Source of the DNA: Atlantibacter hermannii
GTDB taxonomy: Bacteria > Pseudomonadota > Gammaproteobacteria > Enterobacterales > Enterobacteriaceae
Length of the DNA stretch: 64,000 bases
NCBI GenBank assembly: GCA_900635495.1
Contig: LR134136.1
Location: forward strand, 1,798,001 to 1,862,000
Direction: 5' to 3'
Shown: positions 47,592 through 55,468 of the stretch, in pieces
Position numbering within the stretch: position 1 is the stretch's first letter
How the letters are laid out: each line of letters opens with the position of its first letter
Position numbers and translations under genes: made by a program
Notes under the pieces: generated by a model
Told to the model about the DNA's origin: nothing
The model's input: the letters and a program-made list of their open reading frames with translations, nothing else
Databases searched by the model: none

Positions 47592-48347
47592 ATGCTCACT
47601 CCCCAACGTAAAAAGAAAATACTCGAACTGCTTGCGGCGCAGGGGCAGGTGTTGTCAAAGCCATTAAGCGAACAGTTTGCGGTTTCGGAAGACACTATCC
47701 GGCGGGATTTGCGGGAGCTCGCTGCAGAAGGTTTGTTGCAACGCGTTCACGGTGGCGCGCTGCCTGTTTCCCCGGCGCTGGCGACCTTCGCCGAGCGTAA
47801 ACACCTTGCGCTGGACAGCAAACAGCGCATCGCCCGTAAGGCGGCGGAATGCATCATGCCCGGCCAGGTGGTACTGATAGACGGCGGTACCACGACGAGC
47901 GAACTGGTGAAATGTTTGCCGCGAGATTTGCGCATCACGGTGGTGACACACAGTCCGGGGATCGCGCTGGGGCTTATCGATCATCCGCATATTGAGGTGG
48001 TTCTGCTCGGCGGACGGTTATACAAACATTCCGTGGTCACCGTAGGTGCCGCCACGCTGGAAGGGCTGGCGAAAGTCCATGCCGATCTGTGCTTTTTAGG
48101 CGTAACCGGCGTGCATGTTGAGGCAGGGTTAACGACCGGTGATTATGAAGAATCCTGTATCAAACGCGCCATGGCGGCGCGTGCAGCGGAAACCATCGTG
48201 ATGGCCTCACCGGAAAAAATTAACAGTGCGTCGCCTTGGGAAATTGGCGATATCTCGCTGGTTAACACCTTAGTGGTTAGCCGCGATACGGAAGAATCAC
48301 TGTTAAGCCCCTTTGAGGCGCAGGGTATTACGGTCGTGCGGGGTTAG
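47592..48347 (+). CDS. DeoR/GlpR-family transcriptional regulator
   Basis: 251 aa from ATG 47592 (MLTPQRKKKILELLAAQGQV). The N-terminal helix-turn-helix has the family signature VSEDTIRRDLRELAAEGLLQ followed by RVHGGA. The C-terminal sugar-phosphate sensor domain contains VVLIDGGTTTSELVK and VVLLGGRLYK. Ligand unknown. The divergent arrangement with the Nudix gene is the best clue to its target. Confidence 0.9.
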   Translation: MLTPQRKKKILELLAAQGQVLSKPLSEQFAVSEDTIRRDLRELAAEGLLQRVHGGALPVSPALATFAERKHLALDSKQRIARKAAECIMPGQVVLIDGGTTTSELVKCLPRDLRITVVTHSPGIALGLIDHPHIEVVLLGGRLYKHSVVTVGAATLEGLAKVHADLCFLGVTGVHVEAGLTTGDYEESCIKRAMAARAAETIVMASPEKINSASPWEIGDISLVNTLVVSRDTEESLLSPFEAQGITVVRG

Positions 48348-48461
48348 GGGAGTAATCTTTTTGTAGTTACAACATACTTAAAGTGACAATACCTGAACTG
48401 GCGTGGCGCTGGTGGGTAGCGGTCTGGCAGAGAGAAAATGGTCGCGCAACATGCGTTTCTG

Positions 48462-48556
48462 GTCGGGGCTTCTCATCCCCCGGTCCGGTGCTGCAAAGAA
48501 AAGAGCCCGCACTTGCGTACGGGCTCTTTTCAGTAATATGGCGGTGAGGGGGGGGA
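48462..48556. repeat. Direct repeat copy A: tRNA-Ser 3' flank and terminator duplicate
   Basis: About 95 bases, from GTCGGGGCTTCTCAT to the GGTGAGGGGG that is the complement of the tRNA-Ser 3' end. It nearly repeats 48636-48730, with differences in the stem (CCCGC against CCCGT) and in the A-rich spacer. It contains its own terminator hairpin (48502-48527) and a short tRNA 3' remnant including the CCA complement. Confidence 0.8.
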
Positions 48557-48635
48557 TGGACTCGCTGCGCTCGCCCTGCGGGCGTCATGGCCTGCGGCCA
48601 TTCCGTCCCCCTGGCTGCGCCAGTGGTCGAACCCC

Positions 48636-48730
48636 GTCGGGGCTTCTCATCCCCCCGGTCCGGTGCTGCAAAGAAAAAAGCCCGTACTTGCGTACGGGCT
48701 CTTTTCATAAATATGGCGGTGAGGGGGGGA
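48636..48730. repeat. Direct repeat copy B, overlapping the tRNA-Ser 3' end
   Basis: The partner of 48462-48556. Here the repeat runs into the complete tRNA-Ser gene. The 80 bases between the copies include GC-rich inverted blocks (CTCGCCCTGCGGGCG; GGCCTGCGGCC). Confidence 0.8.
48673..48705 (-). terminator. Terminator of tRNA-Ser
   Basis: Stem AGCCCGTAC/GTACGGGCT with a four-base loop; on the minus strand it is followed by six T residues. It lies nine bases past the tRNA 3' end. Confidence 0.85.
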
Positions 48731-48801
48731 TTCGAACCCCCGATACGTTGCCGTATACACACTTTCCAGGCGTGCTCCTTCAGCCACTCGGACACCTCAC
48801 C
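48714..48801 (-). tRNA. tRNA-Ser, anticodon GGA
   Basis: 88 nt including an encoded CCA. The acceptor stem GGTGAGG/CCTCACC, D-arm, anticodon GGA at 48765-48767, long class II variable arm (TATACGGCAACGTATC region) and T-loop GGTTCGAATCC are all present. It reads UCC and UCU serine codons. Same sequence pattern as E. coli serW/serX. Confidence 0.96.
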
Positions 48802-48976
48802 ATATTGTTTTGTCGCAGCACTGCGTGGTGCAACGGGGCGCTACTATAGGGAGTCAGGCTAAAACGGTCAAGCGGAATTTCTTCTTTATTACCCGTTCGG
48901 TTAAGGGTTGAACATATCCGGCTCGATAGCCCAAAAAAGAATGAATTCAATACCTTTTAACGTGGCCCACCGCCAA

Positions 48977-49005
48977 TAAAAAAGCGCGTCCACGACGCGC
49001 TTTTT
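48977..49005 (-). terminator. Terminator of argS
   Basis: Stem AAAAAGCGCGTC/GACGCGCTTTTT with a three-base loop; symmetrical A and T runs let it work for argS on the minus strand. Confidence 0.88.
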
Positions 49006-49016
49006 ATCAGGCCCGG

Positions 49017-50747
49017 TTACATCCGTTCAACAGTCTGAATACCCAGCGTATCCAGACCAATCTTCAACGTTTTCGCCGTTAACAGTGCCAGCTTCAGGCG
49101 GCTTTGGCGAACGCCCTCAGATTCAGCCGTAAGAATCGGGCAGTGCTCATAGAAGCCTGAGAACAGACCCGCCACATCGTAGAGGTAAGCACACATCACA
49201 TGCGGTGTACCTTCACGGGCAACCGTGGTCAGCGTTTCTTCAAACTGCAGCAGACGTGCCGCCAGGGCGGCTTCACGCTCTTCGGTAATCTTCACCGGCG
49301 CGGTCAGCATGCTCTCTTCCATTCCCGCTTTACGGAAAATCGACAGCACACGGGTATAGGCGTATTGCATATACGGCGCAGTATTGCCTTCAAAGGCCAG
49401 CATGTTATCCCAGTCGAAAATATAATCGGTGGTGCGGTTTTTCGAGAGGTCAGCGTATTTTACCGCGCCGATACCCACGGCGTTCGCCAGTGCTTCCAGT
49501 TCGTCGGCAGGCATATCCGGGTTCTTCGCGGCGACCAGACGACGGGCGCGTTCCAGCGCTTCATCCAGCAGATCGGACAGTTTAACCGTACCGCCCGCGC
49601 GGGTTTTGAACGGTTTGCCATCTTTGCCGAGCATCATGCCGAACATATGATGTTCCAGCGGCACAGAGTCCGGCACATAACCGGCTTTACGCACAATCGT
49701 CCACGCCTGCATTAAATGCTGATGCTGACGGGAGTCGATGTAATAAAGCACACGGTCGGCATGCAGTGTTTCGTAGCGGTATTTGGCACAGGCTATATCC
49801 GTTGTGGTGTACAGGAAGCCGCCATCCTTTTTCTGGATGATGACGCCCATCGGTTCGCCTTCTTTATTCTTATACTCGTCAAGGAAGACCACGGTCGCGC
49901 CTTCGCTTTCGACTGCCAGCCCTTTGGCTTTCAGATCGGCAACAATACCCGCCAGCATCGGGTTATACAGGCTTTCACCCATCACGTCGTCACGGGTTAA
50001 GGTGACGTTAAGACGTTCATACGTGATCTGGTTTTGAGTCATGGTGATATCGACCAGCTTACGCCACATCTCACGGCAGTACTCATCGCCGCTCTGAAGC
50101 TTCACCACATAGTTACGGGCGCGTTCGGCGAAGGCTTCATCTTCGTCATAATGTTTTTTCGCTTCGCGGTAAAAACCTTCCAGATCCGCCAGCGCCATTT
50201 CGCCTGCGTTTTCATTTTGTTGCTTTTCGAGATACGCAATCAGCATACCGAACTGGGTGCCCCAGTCGCCGACGTGGTTGGCGCGGATGACGTTATGGCC
50301 GAGAAACTCCAGCGTGCGCACGGCGGCGTCGCCGATAATGGTGGAACGCAGGTGACCGACGTGCATCTCTTTCGCCACGTTTGGCGCAGAGTAATCCACC
50401 ACGATGGTTTGCGGCGCGACCTGAGGAATACCGATACGCTCGTTCAGTACCGCGCTCTCCACCAGACCAGACAGATAGGCCGGATCGAGGAAAATATTGA
50501 TAAAGCCCGGACCCGCGATTTCAACTTTGCTGGCGATCCCGGCGAGATCGAGATGGTTAAGCACTTGCTCCGCTAATTGTCGCGGCGGCATGCCCAGTTT
50601 TTTAGCAACGGACATCACGCCATTGGCCTGATAGTCGCCAAACTGTGCTTTCGCAGACTGGCGAACCTGCGGTTCACAATCAGCGGGTGCGCCTGCGGCA
50701 ATCAATGCCTGAGTGACTTTATCGGAAAGAAGAGCCTGAATATTCAC
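49017..50747 (-). CDS. argS: Arginyl-tRNA synthetase
   Basis: Class I synthetase, 576 aa (E. coli 577). GTG start at 50747, as in E. coli (NIQALLSDKVTQALI), with AAGG upstream. The HIGH-type motif is EMHVGHLRSTIIGD; the additional DALR anticodon-binding domain ends in GIQTVERM. Frame intact across the whole gene. Confidence 0.97.
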   Translation of the reverse strand: MNIQALLSDKVTQALIAAGAPADCEPQVRQSAKAQFGDYQANGVMSVAKKLGMPPRQLAEQVLNHLDLAGIASKVEIAGPGFINIFLDPAYLSGLVESAVLNERIGIPQVAPQTIVVDYSAPNVAKEMHVGHLRSTIIGDAAVRTLEFLGHNVIRANHVGDWGTQFGMLIAYLEKQQNENAGEMALADLEGFYREAKKHYDEDEAFAERARNYVVKLQSGDEYCREMWRKLVDITMTQNQITYERLNVTLTRDDVMGESLYNPMLAGIVADLKAKGLAVESEGATVVFLDEYKNKEGEPMGVIIQKKDGGFLYTTTDIACAKYRYETLHADRVLYYIDSRQHQHLMQAWTIVRKAGYVPDSVPLEHHMFGMMLGKDGKPFKTRAGGTVKLSDLLDEALERARRLVAAKNPDMPADELEALANAVGIGAVKYADLSKNRTTDYIFDWDNMLAFEGNTAPYMQYAYTRVLSIFRKAGMEESMLTAPVKITEEREAALAARLLQFEETLTTVAREGTPHVMCAYLYDVAGLFSGFYEHCPILTAESEGVRQSRLKLALLTAKTLKIGLDTLGIQTVERM

Positions 50748-50949
50748 CGGAATACCTTACGTTAAACACGCAGCACGCATCGGCGCCGCGTTATGTCTAT
50801 GGAAAAATAAGGCGGAAGTATACTGCATTTGAAAACCAGCGTCAGCAACGGCGCGGTGTGGCGCAAATCCAGCCACGCGCCGGGTAACACTTGGAGTAAC
50901 CTGCGCTTCAGGGTAGATTATCGGCGAGCTCACTCTACCGGGACCCGAC

Positions 50950-51513
50950 ATGCAAAACTGGCAGTCAATTGAAGAATTACAGGATATCGTGGCGGATTTG
51001 CCGCGTTTTACCGAGGCATTAACCGGGCTGGCGGCGCGCCTGGGTCTTGACATCGCGCCGCTTGAGGCGGACCACATCTCACTGCGCTGCCACCAGAACA
51101 CTACTGCCGAGCGCTGGCGCAAAGGGTTAGAGCAGTGCGGGACGCTGCTCTCGGAAGCCATCATCAATGGGCGGCCGATTTGTCTGTTCAGGCTTGCGCA
51201 GCCGATTGCCGTCGGGCACTGGCGCTTTAACGTGGTGGAACTGCCGTGGCCGGGGGAGAAACGCTACCCGCATGAAGGGTGGGAGCATATCGAAATCGTC
51301 CTTCCGGGCGATCCGGAAACGCTCAATGCTCGCGCGGTAGCGCTGCTCAGTGACGACGGGCTCTGCCAGAAGGGGATCGCGGTAAAAACCAGCTCGCCGA
51401 AAGGCGAGGGTGAACGTTTACCCAACCCCACTCTGGCGGTCACCGATGGAACGGTGACCATCAAATTCCATCCCTGGTCTATTGAAGCGATTGTGGCCAG
51501 CGAGCGTTCATAA
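50950..51513 (+). CDS. yecM: VOC-fold protein YecM
   Basis: 187 aa, aligned along its length with E. coli YecM (MQNWQSIEELQDIVADLPRF; ELPWPGEKRYPHEGWEHIEI; TVTIKFHPWSIEAIVASERS). Predicted metal-binding glyoxalase/dioxygenase-superfamily protein of unknown activity. Divergent from argS. Its last six bases overlap the converging lyase gene. Confidence 0.93.
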   Translation: MQNWQSIEELQDIVADLPRFTEALTGLAARLGLDIAPLEADHISLRCHQNTTAERWRKGLEQCGTLLSEAIINGRPICLFRLAQPIAVGHWRFNVVELPWPGEKRYPHEGWEHIEIVLPGDPETLNARAVALLSDDGLCQKGIAVKTSSPKGEGERLPNPTLAVTDGTVTIKFHPWSIEAIVASERS

Positions 51514-52653
51514 CCCGCACGTAGCGATAGCGCGTTGCATCCGCGCTATCGCCTCATCCAGCGTCGCCTCGCTGCAGGCGAAATTAATTCGCACAAACCG
51601 TTCATCGCCAAACTCTTTACCGGGAGAAAACGCCAGCCCGTGCTGCAGGAAAAAGCGCCACGGATCGTCAACCGGCAACCCGCTGGCATCCACCCACGCC
51701 AGATACGTCGCCTCCGGCGGCATCACCTGCAAGCCCGGCATCGCGTTTATCGCGCTGCATAACCGGTCGCGTTGCCTGCGCAGGTGGGCGAGTAAAGCCT
51801 GACGCCAGGGTTCGCCGTCGCGCCAGGCGGCCGTTGCCGCAGTGAGCGACAGCACATCAACGCCCGGGACGATCCCCTGGCGGGCAATGGCGAAACGCCG
51901 CCGCAGTTCGGGATTGGGGATAATCGCCAGCGACGCGCCGAGCCCGGCGATATTCCACGTTTTGGACGGCGAGATAAATGTCACAGAGCGTTGCGCTGCC
52001 CGCTCGTTCAGACTGGCGAACGGAATATGGGTCAGTCCCGGCTCCAGGAGCAGCTCGCAGTGTATTTCATCGGAGCTGACAATCAGATCGTGACGTTCGG
52101 CAAACGCCAGTTGCGCCATCAGCTCGTCGCGACGGTACACCGTGCCGCCGGGATTTTGCGGATTACACAGCATGAGTAGCTTTTCATCACCGCGCATTTC
52201 AGCCTGCGCCGCATCGAGATCCATCACACAGCGCCCCTGATTCAGCACCAGCGGAATAGTTTGCTGTGCACGGTCAGCCAGTTGTGAGGCTTTATAAAAC
52301 GGCGGATAAATCGGCACCGGGGCCAGGGTACGTTGATGCGGTTCCGTAAACGCGCGTACCGCCAGATTAAGGCCGCTAACGACACCGGGCAGGGTGATAA
52401 GCCATTCGGGTTTCACTTCCCACTGATAGCGCTGTTTGAGGTGTTGAATCACGACCTCGAACAGCGCATCCGGCGTGGTGCCATAGCCGAAAATGCCGTG
52501 GTCCACACGCTGGTGAAGCGCCTCAAGTACGCACGGTGCGGTAGGAAAATCCATGTCCGCCACCCACATCGGCAGGACGTTTTCCGGGTATTTATTCCAT
52601 TTCACACTGTCGCTGTGACGGCGGTCCGATTGTTCATTGAAATTGAATGCCAT
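51508..52653 (-). CDS. PLP-dependent C-S lyase, MalY/PatB family
   Basis: Fold-type I PLP enzyme, 381 aa, like cystathionine beta-lyases PatB and MalY. Family start FDEPSDRR-like (FNEQSDRRHSDSVKWNKYPE), MWVADMDFPTAP, the Asn-Pro block LLMLCNPQNPGGTVYRRDEL, SSDEIHCELLL, and the PLP lysine in FISPSKTWNIAGL. E. coli MalY is linked to malI/malX, which are absent here, so I do not assign malY. Divergent from cutC. Confidence 0.9.
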   Translation of the reverse strand: MAFNFNEQSDRRHSDSVKWNKYPENVLPMWVADMDFPTAPCVLEALHQRVDHGIFGYGTTPDALFEVVIQHLKQRYQWEVKPEWLITLPGVVSGLNLAVRAFTEPHQRTLAPVPIYPPFYKASQLADRAQQTIPLVLNQGRCVMDLDAAQAEMRGDEKLLMLCNPQNPGGTVYRRDELMAQLAFAERHDLIVSSDEIHCELLLEPGLTHIPFASLNERAAQRSVTFISPSKTWNIAGLGASLAIIPNPELRRRFAIARQGIVPGVDVLSLTAATAAWRDGEPWRQALLAHLRRQRDRLCSAINAMPGLQVMPPEATYLAWVDASGLPVDDPWRFFLQHGLAFSPGKEFGDERFVRINFACSEATLDEAIARMQRAIATCGL

Positions 52654-52741
52654 GATACGTTGCCCTGATTTAGAGGTTCCTTCAGACTATCACCCGGCAG
52701 GGATGAAACAATGGGTTTTCACCCGTTCTTAGGGGATTTCA

Positions 52742-53482
52742 ATGGCTTTACTCGAGATATGTTGTTACTCGCTGGAATGCGCCATCACGGCTCAGAAGGC
52801 CGGCGCTGACCGTATTGAACTTTGTAGCGCACCGGCGGAAGGCGGCTTAACGCCCTCGGCAGGCCTGCTTAAAGGCGTGCGTGCCGGGGTGACCATTCCG
52901 GTGCATCCAATCGTGCGCCCCCGCGGCGGTGACTTTTGTTACAGCGCGAGCGAATTAGCCGTCATGCTCGACGACATTGCATTGATCCGCGACGCAGGCT
53001 TTCCCGGCCTGGTCACTGGCGTGCTAACCGAGGACGGTGAGGTCGATATGCCGCGAATGCAAAAAATAATGGCGGCGGCGCAGGGCATGGCAGTCACTTT
53101 TCATCGGGCCTTCGACATGTGTGCTAACCCGTTCAATGCGCTGGATAAACTCGCTGAATTAGGCGTGGCGCGCGTGCTCACTTCGGGCCAACAGGCCAGC
53201 GCCGAGAAAGGTATTTCAAAAATTGCGGAACTAATCGCGTACTCCGATGCTCCAATCATTATGGCCGGTGCTGGCGTACGGCTCAGCAATCTGGACACGT
53301 TTATCGCGCAAGGCGTGAAAGAGCTCCACAGCTCGGCAGGGATGAAAGTCCCGTCCGCCATGCGCTATCGCAACCCTGGGGTGTCGATGTCTGCCGATGC
53401 GGATGCCGATGAATATTCCCGCTATTGCGTTGATGGAAATGCCGTAGCCGCGATGAAAGCGGCGTTAGCAGCCGTCTCGTAA
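52742..53482 (+). CDS. cutC: CutC family protein (copper homeostasis)
   Basis: TIM-barrel cytoplasmic protein, 246 aa (E. coli 248). Starts MALLEICCYSLECAITAQKA; HPIVRPRGGDFCYS and FHRAFDMCANP are conserved. A role in copper tolerance was proposed in E. coli but has been questioned. Strong terminator downstream. Confidence 0.94.
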   Translation: MALLEICCYSLECAITAQKAGADRIELCSAPAEGGLTPSAGLLKGVRAGVTIPVHPIVRPRGGDFCYSASELAVMLDDIALIRDAGFPGLVTGVLTEDGEVDMPRMQKIMAAAQGMAVTFHRAFDMCANPFNALDKLAELGVARVLTSGQQASAEKGISKIAELIAYSDAPIIMAGAGVRLSNLDTFIAQGVKELHSSAGMKVPSAMRYRNPGVSMSADADADEYSRYCVDGNAVAAMKAALAAVS

Positions 53483-53540
53483 TACGAAACGTTTTTTTAC
53501 CGCACATCATGTCGCCCAATATGATGTTTGCTCGTACCAG

Positions 53541-53568
53541 GCCCCGGCATGTTGCTGGGGCTTTTTTT
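53541..53568 (+). terminator. Terminator of cutC
   Basis: Stem GCCCCGGCA/TGCTGGGGC with loop TGT (one G-T pair), then seven T residues. Confidence 0.92.
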
Positions 53569-54291
53569 ATGTCCGTAACGAAACGGCAACGCCAGAAGTT
53601 ATTTCAATGCCGCCATGAAATATCGTGCTAATTTAATGCGTTGAAAATAAATATCCGCAATATCGTATCAGGAAAATAGTCATTGCCGGGTAAGGAAACT
53701 GAAAACGTATCCGTTTCGCTGGTTTGATAATATATATTATATCCTTCCTTTTATTATCGTTCGTAAAGGGCTCTGGCGAGTCGTTTTAAAGAACGAATTT
53801 TCCCTGGGAAAGTATTGCTAATCGGTAAGTAAACAATAACAAATAAATCCAAATATTAATAAAGCATGGGGTATTTTATTTGATTCATGGAATCAGCGCT
53901 ATTTAACTCAATGTAATTCAATGAGGAAATCCTGATTAAGTGATATTTAAATATGTTTCATTGCTGTAAATATAACCACCCCGTTACTTTATTATTTGTC
54001 CGTTCTTTTTTGCTTCGTTTAAACCAACCGATAAAACTGTAAACCCTGCATTGGGCAATTATTTTAATGCGGTCATTGGCGTTCTGTTAAACCATGAGCC
54101 AAAATTAATTGCCGGGTGAAAATATTTAAACTTTCTATCATTTCCTTGCCGGTTATATTCTTTTGAATCTTTAGAGCTTTATCTCAAGGTGCCGGTTGGC
54201 TGTGTCTGTTAAACGCCATGATCCCCGACATTCTGAGATAACCCTCTCCGTGTTCCTGCTACTGACAGCTATCGGCTGTTAAGAGAGGGTG
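53569..54291. other. AT-rich non-coding region before the glycan locus
   Basis: About 720 bases, clearly richer in A and T than the flanking genes, with no ORF that looks protein-coding. It must include the promoter of the downstream locus. Such AT-rich upstream DNA is typical of H-NS-silenced, acquired genes; that is inference. Confidence 0.55.
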
Positions 54292-55468
54292 ATGGTGCTG
54301 TTCCGCAGTTACTGGCAGGCGGGGTATGAAGGAGCCGATCACGTTAACCGGTTGGGCGTGCCACTTTCAATGAACGAAACAACCGGACATTTAGCGCGGG
54401 CAGCGGAGGATTACGAAAATCTGAATCACATCGCCATCGCCACGGTGCGCGAAAGCGTGGGCTGGCGGCTGGCGGACCGGCATGGTTATTACGACTTTAC
54501 GGCGGTCGCCAAACGTATGCTGGCGGCGAGGGAGGCCAATGTCCAGATTTGCTGGACGATTTGCCATTACGGCTGGCCGACGGAGCTTTCAATCCTGGAT
54601 GACAAGTTTGTCGAACGGTTTGCCCGGTTTAGCGGCGCGCTCGCGCAGTTTCTCAAACCCTGGTATGCCGAAGCGCCCGTTTATTCGCCCGTAAATGAGA
54701 TCTCGTTTACCAGCTGGGCGCTGTCGGTCGGCTTTATTCCCTCGTCGGAGCCGCCGGGAGAGCCGACGGGCCACGCCTGTAAACGCCAGCTGGTGCGCGC
54801 CGCGCTTGCTGCGTGCGACGCCATCTGGCAAGCCGATAGCCGGGCGCGGATCTTACATTGCGATCCGATTATTCATCTCGCGGCGTACGAGGATGATGCG
54901 CAATCGCAGCAATTAGCCCTGACCGAAACCCTGTCTCAATATCAGGCCTGGGACATGCTGTGCGGACGCGAGGCCCCGGAGCTCGGCGGCGCGGCGCATT
55001 ACCTCGATCTGGTTGGCGCGAATTATTACCACAACAACCAATGGCACGTTGACAGCCATCAACCTCTACCGTGGCATTTAGGCGATTCGCGGCGTAAGCC
55101 GCTCTACGAAATGCTGACAGAACTCCATGAGCGATATCAGCGGCCGCTCCTGCTGGCTGAAACCAGCCATGTTGGAAGCGGGCGCGGAGCCTGGATAAAT
55201 CATATTGCAACGGAAGTGGCGCAGGCGCAGCTGGCCGGTGCGGATATTCGCGGTATTTGTTTATATCCGATCCTTGACCGTCCTGACTGGGAAGATGCGC
55301 AGGCCTGGCATCGCAGCGGTTTGTGGGAACCCCTGCATGAGGGCGCCGATCCCTTATTGCGAAAAATTGATCTCCCTTACGCGCGGGCGCTACGACGCGC
55401 GCAACGTTCTCTTGCACATTTTCAGGGCCAGCATCGCTTGCGACAGTCTGGTAAGGGGCAAACAGTGA
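54292..55468 (+). CDS. Clan-A glycoside hydrolase (beta-glucosidase-like)
   Basis: About 390 aa, no signal peptide, so cytoplasmic. A GH1-like TIM barrel is suggested by RESVGWRLADRHGYYDF, the acid/base motif SPVNEIS (Asn-Glu) and the nucleophile motif LLLAETSH, in the expected order. ATG at 54292, with a short-spaced AGAGGG. As printed, the frame runs on into the glycosyltransferase. If one G of the run 55455-55458 is an artefact, the gene ends at TGA 55466-55468, overlapping a GTG start by four bases, which I consider likely. Substrate unknown; its neighbours suggest it trims or remodels a glycan made by them. Confidence 0.72.

Noticed and set aside
48367..48795. Minus-strand open frame of 142 codons starting MSEWLKEHAWKVC
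   Set aside because: Its N-terminus is simply the tRNA-Ser gene read as protein, and the rest is repeat and terminator sequence.
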